DNA of 7,394 bases, from contig JAHWHT010000054.1 of the NCBI GenBank assembly GCA_019323135.1, positions 1 through 7,394 of the forward strand. The letters run 5' to 3'. Below the pieces are notes generated by a model. The model was not told the origin of the DNA. It searched no databases and saw only the letters and a list, made by a program, of their open reading frames with translations. The position numbers and the translations under genes were made by a program. The stretch comes from Candidatus Woesearchaeota archaeon (lineage in GTDB: Archaea > Nanobdellota > Nanobdellia > Woesearchaeales > ARS49). Shown one piece after another: positions 1 through 4,967 of this stretch. How positions within the stretch are numbered: the stretch's first letter is position 1; each line of letters starts with the position of its first letter.

Positions 1-553
1 AAGAGGTACGCAGTTTAACTGGACTGCTGCAATTGTCCCAAGCGTAGTCGGTGGACGAAGAGCTCACCCCCCTAAAGTAGAACGGGCATTGGACAAAAAA
101 ATAAATGATAAAGAAAGGAAAAAAGCTATTCGTTCTGCAATCGCAGCGACAATAAATAAAGAGCTAGTCATAGAAAGAGGCCATACACTTCCTGAAAAAT
201 TCCCATTCATTATTTCAAATGATTTTGAAAAGATAAACAAGACCAAAGCTTTGATTGACTCATTAAAAAAGCTGGGCCTAGATCAAGACCTTGCTCGTGC
301 TGATAAAAGAAAAGTAAGAGCCGGCAAAGGCAAAACTCGAGGCAGAAAATACAAAAAAAGCAAGAGTGCTCTGCTTGTAGTTTCTGGAAAATGTGATTTG
401 ATTAAATCCGCATCAAACATTCCAGGAATCGACATTATCGAGATTAATAATATTAATGCATCATTGTTAGCTCCAGGCACTCAGCCAGGAAGGCTTACCT
501 TGTTTACAGATGCTGCAATTGAAAAATTAGACAAAGAGAAATTGTTCATGTAA
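1..553 (+). CDS. rpl4: Large-subunit ribosomal protein uL4 (archaeal/eukaryotic L4 type), 5' truncated
   Basis: The reading frame is open from the first complete codon (position 2) to the TAA at 551-553, giving 183 residues. Archaeal L4 is usually about 250 residues, so roughly the first quarter lies upstream. uL4 is a 50S protein whose extended loop lines the polypeptide exit tunnel near uL22. The visible part begins in that loop region, with VVGGRRAHPPK at visible residues 15-25, followed by the archaeal stretch KKAIRSAIAAT. A basic segment RAGKGKTRGRKYKK comes next, and the protein ends with NIPGIDII, LLAPGTQPGRLTLFT and AIEKL, all typical of the archaeal family. An internal TTG at 89 is in frame, but conserved L4 sequence continues upstream of it, so it is not the start. 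uL23 follows after 1 nt. The identity is firm; only the missing 5' end is uncertain. Confidence 0.96.
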   Translation, partial: RGTQFNWTAAIVPSVVGGRRAHPPKVERALDKKINDKERKKAIRSAIAATINKELVIERGHTLPEKFPFIISNDFEKINKTKALIDSLKKLGLDQDLARADKRKVRAGKGKTRGRKYKKSKSALLVVSGKCDLIKSASNIPGIDIIEINNINASLLAPGTQPGRLTLFTDAAIEKLDKEKLFM

Positions 554-554
554 A

Positions 555-812
555 ATGGAATCACTACAAGTAATCAAATATCCATTGGCAACTGAGAAAT
601 CAATTAGATTGATGGAAGCAGAAAACAAATTGATTTTTGTAGTCCATGACAGAGCAAATCGAACGGATGTCAAAAAGGCCATTGAAGAAGTTTTTAAAGT
701 CAAGGTCGCAAAAGTTAATATTTACACTATGAAAGGAAAGAAACGGGCTTATGTCAAATTTGCAAAAGAGTTTCCTGCAATTGACTTGGCTACTAATCTT
801 GGGTTGATGTAA
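555..812 (+). CDS. rpl23: Large-subunit ribosomal protein uL23
   Basis: This 85-residue protein has the usual archaeal L23 length. uL23 sits at the rim of the exit tunnel on the 50S subunit and is a docking site for nascent-chain partners such as the signal recognition particle. The sequence shows the family opening VIKYPLATEKSIRLME (residues 6-21), a β-strand NKLIFVV, and the helix NRTDVKKAIEEVFKVKVAKVN (about 35-55). The C-terminal GKKRAYVKF plus DLATNLG is characteristic of archaeal rather than bacterial L23. The start is one base after the uL4 stop. I see no clear Shine-Dalgarno sequence, so translation probably depends on ribosomes finishing uL4. uL2 follows after 2 nt. Confidence 0.96.
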   Translation: MESLQVIKYPLATEKSIRLMEAENKLIFVVHDRANRTDVKKAIEEVFKVKVAKVNIYTMKGKKRAYVKFAKEFPAIDLATNLGLM

Positions 813-814
813 AG

Positions 815-1528
815 ATGGGAAAGAACCTTATACAACAAGCACGGGGAACAGGAAGCCCTAGATATAAGACTCCTAGCTTTAGATTCAAGACAGATGGCAG
901 GCTTAAATCTCTTAAAACAGACCTTATCGATGGCAAGATTATCGATTTAGTGAACTGTCAAGGACACTCTGCCCCAATTATCAAAGTTAAGTATAATGAC
1001 GGCGAATTAAAATTAATGATTGCCCCAGAAGGAATCAGAGTGGGCGATGTTATCGCTGCAGGACCAGGCGCTTCAGCAGACGCAGGCAATATTTTATCAT
1101 TAGCAGATATTCCTGAGGGAACATTCATATTCAATATTGAAAGTCAGCCAGGCGATGGCGGCAAGTTCTGTCGTGCATCTGGCAATACTGCAAGATTGCT
1201 TACAAAATCATCACAATATGCAAATGTTATGATGCCTTCAAAAAAGCAGAGAAAATTCAATGTAAAATGCCGTGCAATGGTTGGTATTATTGCAGGCGGC
1301 GGAAGGCACGAAAAACCTATCCTAAAAGCAGGAATAATGCATCACAAGATGAAAGCTAAAAACAAGCTGTACCCAAGAACAGGCGGTTCAAAGATGAATG
1401 CTATTGATCATCCGTTCGGTAACAAGCGTTCAGCTCGTAAGGCAAAACAAAAACCAGTATCAAGGTTCGCACCACCCGGTAGAAAGGTTGGTAAGCTTGC
1501 GGCTAAGAGGACTGGTAAGAGGAAATAA
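815..1528 (+). CDS. rpl2: Large-subunit ribosomal protein uL2
   Basis: This 237-residue protein matches the archaeal L2 length. uL2 binds 23S rRNA near the peptidyl-transferase centre and is needed for subunit association. Visible family blocks are GKNLIQQARGTGSP at the N-terminus, an OB-fold-like segment (about 35-75), the SH3-like/KOW part with PEGIRVGD and GTFIFNIESQPGDGG (about 71-116), and the C-terminal GGGRHEKPILKAG (161-173), MNAIDHP (194-200) and APPGRKVG (219-226), ending in a basic RTGKRK. One deviation stands out. After the conserved DHPFG (198-202) most L2 proteins have a glycine run, but here NKRSARKAKQKP follows. The conserved histidine of DHP is retained. The gene sits between uL23 (2-nt gap) and uS19 (2-nt gap). 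Confidence 0.97.
   Translation: MGKNLIQQARGTGSPRYKTPSFRFKTDGRLKSLKTDLIDGKIIDLVNCQGHSAPIIKVKYNDGELKLMIAPEGIRVGDVIAAGPGASADAGNILSLADIPEGTFIFNIESQPGDGGKFCRASGNTARLLTKSSQYANVMMPSKKQRKFNVKCRAMVGIIAGGGRHEKPILKAGIMHHKMKAKNKLYPRTGGSKMNAIDHPFGNKRSARKAKQKPVSRFAPPGRKVGKLAAKRTGKRK
1519..1522 (+). promoter_or_regulatory. Ribosome binding site (GAGG) for uS19
   Basis: GAGG lies inside the last codons of uL2, 8 nt before the ATG at 1531. It matches the core of the archaeal anti-Shine-Dalgarno sequence and supports that start. Confidence 0.6.
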
Positions 1529-1530
1529 CC

Positions 1531-1911
1531 ATGGCAAAAATATTTTTATTCAGGGGCTTGAAAGCTGAAGAAGTTAAAAAACTCTCTCTAAAAGAGTTTG
1601 CAGAACTTATAACCGCTCGCGAAAGACGAAGTCTTTTAAGAGGTTTTACAGAACCCCAGAAAAAATTGCTTGAAAGATTAAGAAAAGGAAAAGACAATGT
1701 CAAAACACATTGCAGAGACATGGTTATTATTCCTGAAATGATGGGTAAAACTATTCGCGTTCATAATGGAAAAGAATTTTTCACACTTAGAATAAATGAG
1801 GAAATGCTAGGTCACCGACTTGGAGAATTTGCGCTTACACGCGGCAAAGTTTCACACTCTAGTCCAGGTATCGGTGCTACAAGATCAAGCGCTAGCTTAT
1901 CAGTGAGGTAA
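1531..1911 (+). CDS. rps19: Small-subunit ribosomal protein uS19 (archaeal S15/S19 type)
   Basis: This 126-residue protein is near the usual archaeal length and longer than bacterial S19 (about 90) because of the N-terminal helical region. uS19 is in the 30S head, next to uS13, close to the A site. The N-terminal part carries FRGLKAEEVKKLSLKEF and LITARERRSLLRGFT (residues 7-40), the segment shared by archaeal and eukaryotic proteins. The core has TIRVHNGKEFFTLRI (74-88), MLGHRLGEFALTR (92-104) and SPGIGATRSS (111-120). The start codon is preceded by GAGG at 1519-1522 and lies 2 nt after the uL2 stop. Confidence 0.97.
   Translation: MAKIFLFRGLKAEEVKKLSLKEFAELITARERRSLLRGFTEPQKKLLERLRKGKDNVKTHCRDMVIIPEMMGKTIRVHNGKEFFTLRINEEMLGHRLGEFALTRGKVSHSSPGIGATRSSASLSVR
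1904..1909 (+). promoter_or_regulatory. Ribosome binding site (TGAGGT) for uL22
   Basis: TGAGGT overlaps the uS19 stop codon and ends 4 nt before the uL22 ATG at 1914. The overlap of a Shine-Dalgarno sequence with the upstream stop suggests coupled re-initiation. Confidence 0.65.
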
Positions 1912-1913
1912 AC

Positions 1914-2645
1914 ATGGCTTATAAATATTCAACACCAATTGGAGAAAACTGTGCAAAGGCAGTCGGAGTAGCTCTGCCTATCTCAAGAAAACAGTCCATA
2001 ATGGTGTGTAAGTATATCAGAAATAAGAATATTCAATGGGCTAAAAAACAGCTTGCTGAAGTTATACTAAAAAAGTGCGCAGTGCCTTTCACAAGATTTA
2101 GCGATGATGTTGGCCATAAAGCAGGCATGGCTGCAGGAAGATATCCTGTAAAAACATGTACCCACATACTTGCTTTGCTAGAATCTGCAGAATCTAATGC
2201 ACAATTCAAGGGTTTGAGTACAGGAGATTTGATTATAACGCACATCAGTGCACAAAAAGGCCCAGACACCTGGCGTTATGGAAGGCATATTCGAAGACAG
2301 GCCAAGAGAACTCACATTGAAATCGTGCTTGAGGAAAGAAAAACTCCTAAGACCGAATCCAAAGCTAAGAAAATTGGAAATTCCAAAAAATTTCCAAATT
2401 CACAGAATAACAATTCTGTGAAAAAATCATCTAAACCAAAAACAACAGAGACTAAAAAAGAAACCCCGCAAGTTAAAGAAAAACCACAGGTAAAGCCTGA
2501 AGTTAAACAGCCAGAACCTAAAGCTGCAGTTGCAAAAGAAAAGCCTGCAGAAACAAAAAAACCAGTTCAAATTCCTAAAGCTGAAGAGAAAAAAGAAGAA
2601 AACCCAGCTGTTAAAAAAGAAAAACAAGAGGTTAAGGCCAAATGA
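1914..2645 (+). CDS. rpl22: Large-subunit ribosomal protein uL22 with a long Lys/Glu/Pro-rich C-terminal tail
   Basis: The product is 243 residues, against about 150-155 for typical archaeal L22. uL22 has a globular domain at the tunnel exit and a β-hairpin loop lining the tunnel with uL4. Residues 1-141 are a normal archaeal L22: WAKKQLAEVILKKCAVPF (42-59), GHKAGMAAGRYPVK (67-80), CTHILALLESAESNA (82-96) and the hairpin with AQKGPDTWRYGRHIRRQAKRTHIEIVLEE (from about 113). Residues 142-243 form a low-complexity, probably disordered tail with about 30 Lys, 14 Glu and 12 Pro. Repeated short KxE/PxVK patterns occur, with almost no aromatic residues. The tail's first part (about 154-170) is encoded by two adjacent DNA inverted repeats. 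The gene ends in an ATGA overlap with uS3. The identity of the core is certain; the role of the tail is unknown. Confidence 0.96.
   Translation: MAYKYSTPIGENCAKAVGVALPISRKQSIMVCKYIRNKNIQWAKKQLAEVILKKCAVPFTRFSDDVGHKAGMAAGRYPVKTCTHILALLESAESNAQFKGLSTGDLIITHISAQKGPDTWRYGRHIRRQAKRTHIEIVLEERKTPKTESKAKKIGNSKKFPNSQNNNSVKKSSKPKTTETKKETPQVKEKPQVKPEVKQPEPKAAVAKEKPAETKKPVQIPKAEEKKEENPAVKKEKQEVKAK
2374..2397 (+). repeat. Inverted repeat / potential hairpin 1 inside uL22
   Basis: TTGGAAATT (2374-2382) is perfectly complementary to AATTTCCAA (2389-2397) across a 6-nt CCAAAA loop, giving a 9-bp stem. It lies in the coding sequence at the start of the uL22 tail, about residues 154-162. No T-tract follows, so it is not terminator-like. 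An alternative local palindrome, TTGGAA-A-TTCCAA (2374-2386), shares its left arm. It is immediately followed by a second hairpin. Confidence 0.7.
2399..2422 (+). repeat. Inverted repeat / potential hairpin 2 inside uL22
   Basis: TTCACAGAAT (2399-2408) and ATTCTGTGAA (2413-2422) form a perfect 10-bp stem around a 4-nt AACA loop. It starts one base after the end of hairpin 1. The stretch is read through in frame, encoding part of the Asn-rich SQNNNSVK segment of the uL22 tail. The downstream bases are A-rich rather than T-rich, so intrinsic termination on the + strand is not indicated. Confidence 0.75.
2628..2632 (+). promoter_or_regulatory. Ribosome binding site (GAGGT) for uS3
   Basis: GAGGT lies within the last codons of the uL22 tail, 9 nt before the uS3 ATG at 2642. 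It supports the overlapping ATGA start. Confidence 0.6.
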
Positions 2646-3271
2646 TTGAAAGAAAGTTATTGAAGTCCAAAGTAAAGGAATACCAGATTGAGAATTATGT
2701 AGCTAGCACTCTGCAGAATGCAGGCCACTCTCACACTAAACTGGTTAGGACTCCTCTTGGCGAGAAAATCATAATCTTTGCTTCAAGACCAGGTATTGTT
2801 GTTGGTCGTAAAGGAGAAAACATAAAGAAGCTTACAAATACCCTGAAAAGAAAATTCAAACTTGAAAATCCGCAAATCGAAATTGCAGAAGTTGAAAGTC
2901 CTAACATGGATGCACAGATTGTTGCTGAAAGGATTGCATCAACTCTTGAAAGATTCGGACTTAAAAGGTTCAAGGCTACAGGCCACAGAACATTATCTGA
3001 TGTCATGAATTCCGGTGCAGTCGGCATAGAGATTGTCATGTCTGGAAAAATACCTAGCACAAGAGCAAGAAGCTGGAGATTTTATGCAGGTTACCTGAAA
3101 AAATGCGGTGATATCGCATTGACCGGCGTAAAGACTGCTTTTGCACATGCTCAGCTTAAATCCGGAACTGTTGGTATTCGTGTAAAAATCCTGCCTCCAA
3201 ACGTTAGATTACCTGACGATATCGAAGTTATTGAAGAACCAGTCGCAACAGTAGAGGAACTTAAAGAATGA
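2642..3271 (+). CDS. rps3: Small-subunit ribosomal protein uS3 (KH domain)
   Basis: This 209-residue protein lies in the normal archaeal range. uS3 lies at the mRNA entry channel on the 30S head. The N-terminal half is a type II KH domain, with the GxxG loop visible as VVGRKGENI (GRKG at 55-58). The C-terminal S3 domain has FKATGHRTLSDVMNSGAVGIEIVMSGK (about 110-136), then RARSWRFYAGYLKKCGD (141-157), and the final strands GTVGIRVKILPP (175-186). It ends with a short acidic tail. The RAR-SWRFY wording differs from the RSERFY form I recall in many euryarchaea and may be lineage-specific; that comparison is from memory. The gene overlaps uL22 and uL29 by ATGA junctions on both sides. Confidence 0.97.
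   Translation: MIERKLLKSKVKEYQIENYVASTLQNAGHSHTKLVRTPLGEKIIIFASRPGIVVGRKGENIKKLTNTLKRKFKLENPQIEIAEVESPNMDAQIVAERIASTLERFGLKRFKATGHRTLSDVMNSGAVGIEIVMSGKIPSTRARSWRFYAGYLKKCGDIALTGVKTAFAHAQLKSGTVGIRVKILPPNVRLPDDIEVIEEPVATVEELKE
3254..3257 (+). promoter_or_regulatory. Ribosome binding site (GAGG) for uL29
   Basis: GAGG sits inside the uS3 C-terminal codons, 10 nt before the uL29 ATG at 3268. Confidence 0.55.
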
Positions 3272-3471
3272 AGATTAAAGAATTAAAAACATTGCCAGAT
3301 GCCGAGCTTAAGGCAAAAAAAGTTGAGCTCTTGAACGAGTTGATTAAAGAACGCGCTCAAGTAGCTACTGGTACTGTTCCAAAAAATCCAAGCAAAATCA
3401 AGCTTGCGAGAAGGACAATAGCAAGGATTAACACCATCCTTGCTCAGAAGGAGGTTTCGAAAAAAGCATGA
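3268..3471 (+). CDS. rpl29: Large-subunit ribosomal protein uL29
   Basis: This 67-residue protein has the normal L29 length. uL29 is a small two-helix hairpin protein at the tunnel exit beside uL23. The sequence shows MKIKELKTLPDAELKAKKVEL (first helix), a turn with ATGTVPKNPSKIKLARRTIARINTIL (second helix, about 33-58), and a basic tail. The GT-x-KNPSKIKxxRRTIAR block is the family signature. The gene is joined to its neighbours by ATGA overlaps on both sides. Its last codons contain the strongest Shine-Dalgarno sequence in the window, serving the initiation factor gene downstream. Confidence 0.96.
   Translation: MKIKELKTLPDAELKAKKVELLNELIKERAQVATGTVPKNPSKIKLARRTIARINTILAQKEVSKKA
3448..3455 (+). 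promoter_or_regulatory. Strong ribosome binding site (AAGGAGGT) for the aIF1/SUI1 gene
   Basis: AAGGAGGT is a full-length match to the purine-rich Shine-Dalgarno consensus, located in the 3' end of uL29, 12 nt before the ATG at 3468. It is the best such match seen in this window. It supports the ATGA-overlap start and suggests efficient independent initiation of the factor relative to the ribosomal proteins. Confidence 0.7.
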
Positions 3472-3806
3472 CAGGCGCATGTCCAAGATGCGGTCTACCA
3501 CAAGACCTTTGCGTTTGCGAGAGTATAGCTAAAGAAAGCCAGAAGATTATCATAAAGATAATCAAGAAAAAGTATGGCAAAAAATACACTTCCATAACCG
3601 GGATCGACCCAAAAGAGATCGACCTCGATAAGTTGGCCAAGCAATTGAAAGCAAAGTTTGCTTGCGGAGGAGCTGTCAAAAATGGAGTTATCGAACTTCA
3701 AGGTGGCGGCGGAAAATCCCCTGCTGCAGAACAAAGACATCTGCAGGAAGTCAAACAGGTTTTGGTTGAAAATGGATTTGCTCCCGAAACAATATTGGTC
3801 AAATAG
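3468..3806 (+). CDS. sui1: Translation initiation factor aIF1 (SUI1/eIF1 family) with zinc-knuckle-like N-terminus and a loop insertion
   Basis: This 112-residue protein is slightly longer than usual for archaeal aIF1 (about 100). The factor binds the 30S subunit near the P site and helps reject wrong start codons or tRNAs. The N-terminus has CPRCGLPQDLCVC (Cys5, Cys8, Cys15, Cys17), the archaeal SUI1 cysteine cluster that may bind zinc. The SUI1 core follows: basic IIIKIIKKKYGKKYTSITGID (27-47), DLDKLAKQLKAKFACGGAVKNGVIELQG (52-79), and the last helix QEVKQVLVENGF (93-104). In the family, LQG is normally followed directly by a short D-H-R-type link into that helix. Here about ten extra residues (roughly 80-89, GGGKSPAAEQ) intervene. 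The gene lies between uL29 and Rnp1, as in many euryarchaeal clusters. Identity is firm; the effect of the insertion is unknown. Confidence 0.95.
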   Translation: MTGACPRCGLPQDLCVCESIAKESQKIIIKIIKKKYGKKYTSITGIDPKEIDLDKLAKQLKAKFACGGAVKNGVIELQGGGGKSPAAEQRHLQEVKQVLVENGFAPETILVK

Positions 3807-3809
3807 ACA

Positions 3810-4094
3810 ATGCAAAAACGCAAAGAGCTCATTAAGCATGAGCTGATTGGTAGAATCATCAAAATCATTGACTCGACCAACAAGGCAAACATTGGCCTTA
3901 ACGGTAAAGTGCTTGACGAAACCAAACATTTACTGATCATAGACACATCAAAAGGAATCAAAAAAGTTTCCAAAAAAGGAAACATCTTCCAGATCCAGTA
4001 TCTGGGCGAGAAAGTAAACATTAACGGCGAGCTGTTATTCGGCGCGCCTGCTGAAAGAATTAAGACAAAGGTGAAAAATGAAAACACAAGGTAA
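3810..4094 (+). CDS. rnp1: Ribonuclease P protein component 1 (Rnp1, Rpp29/Pop4 family)
   Basis: This 94-residue protein is within the family range. Rpp29 pairs with Rpp21 on the specificity side of archaeal RNase P, the ribonucleoprotein that trims the 5' leader of pre-tRNA. It forms an Sm-like β-barrel. The visible signature is LIKHELIGRIIKIIDSTNK (7-25), followed by alternating strands with NIGLNGKVLDETKHLLII (27-44), KKVSKKGNIFQIQ (51-63) and a closing INGELLFGAPAERIK (71-85), which matches the G-x-x-L-x-x-x-P-x-x-R ending of the family. The gene starts 3 nt after the aIF1 stop without a visible Shine-Dalgarno sequence, so coupling to aIF1 is likely. Its last 17 nt overlap the start of uS17. 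Confidence 0.92.
   Translation: MQKRKELIKHELIGRIIKIIDSTNKANIGLNGKVLDETKHLLIIDTSKGIKKVSKKGNIFQIQYLGEKVNINGELLFGAPAERIKTKVKNENTR
4067..4073 (+). promoter_or_regulatory. Ribosome binding site (AAAGGTG) that sets the uS17 start
   Basis: AAAGGTG ends 4 nt before the ATG at 4078, inside rnp1. GGTG pairs with the CACC of the archaeal 16S 3' end. It supports the start that gives a 17-nt overlap with rnp1, the only long overlap in the window. Confidence 0.65.
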
Positions 4095-4560
4095 CGACAA
4101 CGGCTCACAAAAACAAGAAATAGGTGTGAGAGGACGTACATTCAGAGGAGTTGTTATAGCTGACACTATGCAAAAGACAGTTACTGTTGAATGGGAAAGA
4201 AGAAAGACCGTTAGAAAGTATGAAAGATATGAGAAGAAAAGAGCTCGTGTTAAAGCGCACAATCCTGAGAACATCAATGCTAAAAAAGGCGACTTGGTTG
4301 AAATAAGAGAATGCCGGCCTTTAAGCAAGACTAAACAATTTATTATCATCAAAAAGCTTGGCAAAGAAAGACTTTTTGCAGAAAGAGAGAGCGCTCTGGA
4401 AAAGTCTAAAGTTAAGCAGCATAAAGCTGAAAAAGAAGAAGTCAAGCCTGAAAAAATCGAGCAGCCTGTTGAAGAAAAGCAGGAAGAAATCAAAGAAACG
4501 CCAGTAGAAGAACCAGAAACTCCTGCTGAAGAAAACACAGAAGAGGAAGCAAAAGAATGA
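4078..4560 (+). CDS. rps17: Small-subunit ribosomal protein uS17 with an acidic C-terminal tail
   Basis: The product is 160 residues, compared with about 105-115 for most archaeal S17. uS17 is an OB-fold primary 16S rRNA binder in the 30S body. The core (about 14-98) is standard: GVRGRTFRGVVIADTMQKTVTVEWER, then KYERYEKKRARVKAHNPENI and KKGDLVEIRECRPLSKTKQFIII. From about residue 104 the protein runs into a low-complexity tail of 57 residues with 21 Glu and 10 Lys, ending in repeated EEP/EETP-like units. No globular domain is recognisable there. The AAGGTG sequence at 4068-4073 supports the start. The gene overlaps rnp1 by 17 nt and uL14 by an ATGA. The tail lies on the same mRNA as the uL22 tail but has the opposite charge bias. 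Confidence 0.96.
   Translation: MKTQGNDNGSQKQEIGVRGRTFRGVVIADTMQKTVTVEWERRKTVRKYERYEKKRARVKAHNPENINAKKGDLVEIRECRPLSKTKQFIIIKKLGKERLFAERESALEKSKVKQHKAEKEEVKPEKIEQPVEEKQEEIKETPVEEPETPAEENTEEEAKE
4543..4546 (+). promoter_or_regulatory. Ribosome binding site (GAGG) for uL14
   Basis: GAGG falls in the last Glu codons of the uS17 tail, 10 nt before the uL14 ATG at 4557. The Glu-rich tail is rich in GAAGAG-type sequence, so a purine match here could partly be incidental. Confidence 0.45.
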
Positions 4561-4958
4561 AAGCAATAAAAGCATCTGTTGGAAGAGTATTGCCGCATCG
4601 CGCAAAGATTCTTGCGTGCGATAATTCAGGTGCTAGGATTTTAAGAGTTATCAGTGTCTTTGGTCACAAGACCAGAAAAGGAAGATATTCCGCAGCAGGC
4701 GTAGGAGACAAGATAAAAGCCTCTGTCATTGTCGGCAAACCAGACATGCGTAAACAAGTTGTTACCGCAGTTATTGTTCGGCAGAAAAAAGAATACCTCA
4801 GAAGAGACGGCACAAGAGTAAGATTTGAAGATAATGCCGCAGTTATACTAAAAGATGATTTAGGAAATACCAAAGGTACCATGATTAAGGGACCTGTCGC
4901 CAAAGAGGCTTGTGAAAGATGGCCTAATATAGCAAAAATTGCGAGCAACGTGGTTTAG
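4557..4958 (+). CDS. rpl14: Large-subunit ribosomal protein uL14
   Basis: This 133-residue protein is the standard archaeal L14 length (bacterial about 122). uL14 is a small β-barrel at the subunit interface of the 50S. Visible conserved parts are ILACDNSGARILRVISV (18-34), AAGVGDKIKASVIVGKPDMRKQVVTAVIVRQKK (46-78), the RRDGTRVRFEDNAAVILKD strand pair (82-100), TKGTMIKGPVAKE (105-117), and the end RWPNIAKIASNVV. The last block, with W/P-x-IA-x-IA, is typical of the archaeal and eukaryotic form. It overlaps uS17 by ATGA and is followed after 9 nt by uL24. Confidence 0.97.
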   Translation: MKAIKASVGRVLPHRAKILACDNSGARILRVISVFGHKTRKGRYSAAGVGDKIKASVIVGKPDMRKQVVTAVIVRQKKEYLRRDGTRVRFEDNAAVILKDDLGNTKGTMIKGPVAKEACERWPNIAKIASNVV

Positions 4959-4963
4959 AGGAT
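4957..4963 (+). promoter_or_regulatory. Ribosome binding site (AGAGGAT) for uL24
   Basis: AGAGGAT overlaps the uL14 TAG stop and ends 4 nt before the uL24 ATG at 4968. It occupies most of the 9-nt gap, one of the two longest gaps in the window. Confidence 0.55.
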
Positions 4964-4967
4964 AAAA

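Noticed and set aside
89..91. TTG at 89 as the start of uL4
   Set aside because: The frame is open upstream, and the upstream residues (RGTQFNWTAA, VVGGRRAHPPK) are conserved L4 sequence, so the gene simply begins before the window.
2399..2430. Hairpin in uL22 as an intrinsic terminator
   Set aside because: It is followed by A residues rather than a T-tract on the + strand, there is no T-tract on the other strand's exit side, and the reading frame continues through it into uS3.
2427..2627. Minus-strand Phe/Trp/Leu-rich frame opposite the uL22 tail, resembling a hydrophobic membrane peptide
   Set aside because: It is simply the reverse complement of Lys/Glu-rich codons (AAA/GAA become TTT/TTC), which always yields such a sequence.
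3699..3722. GGGGKS in aIF1 as a possible nucleotide-binding P-loop
   Set aside because: A Walker A motif needs GxxxxGK[ST]; the residue at the first Gly position is Leu, and the surrounding fold is SUI1, not a P-loop NTPase.
3826..3844. 7-bp inverted repeat AGCTCAT/ATGAGCT with 5-nt loop shortly after the rnp1 start, as a regulatory hairpin
   Set aside because: Several 7-bp stems are expected by chance in this length of DNA (another is GATTATC/GATAATC at 3545-3563), and the sequence encodes the conserved LIKHELIG segment.
3495..4141. Minus-strand open frames opposite aIF1, rnp1 and uS17
   Set aside because: They are antisense to clearly conserved genes, show no recognisable family, have low-complexity Phe/Ser/Leu-rich composition, and lack convincing ribosome binding sites.
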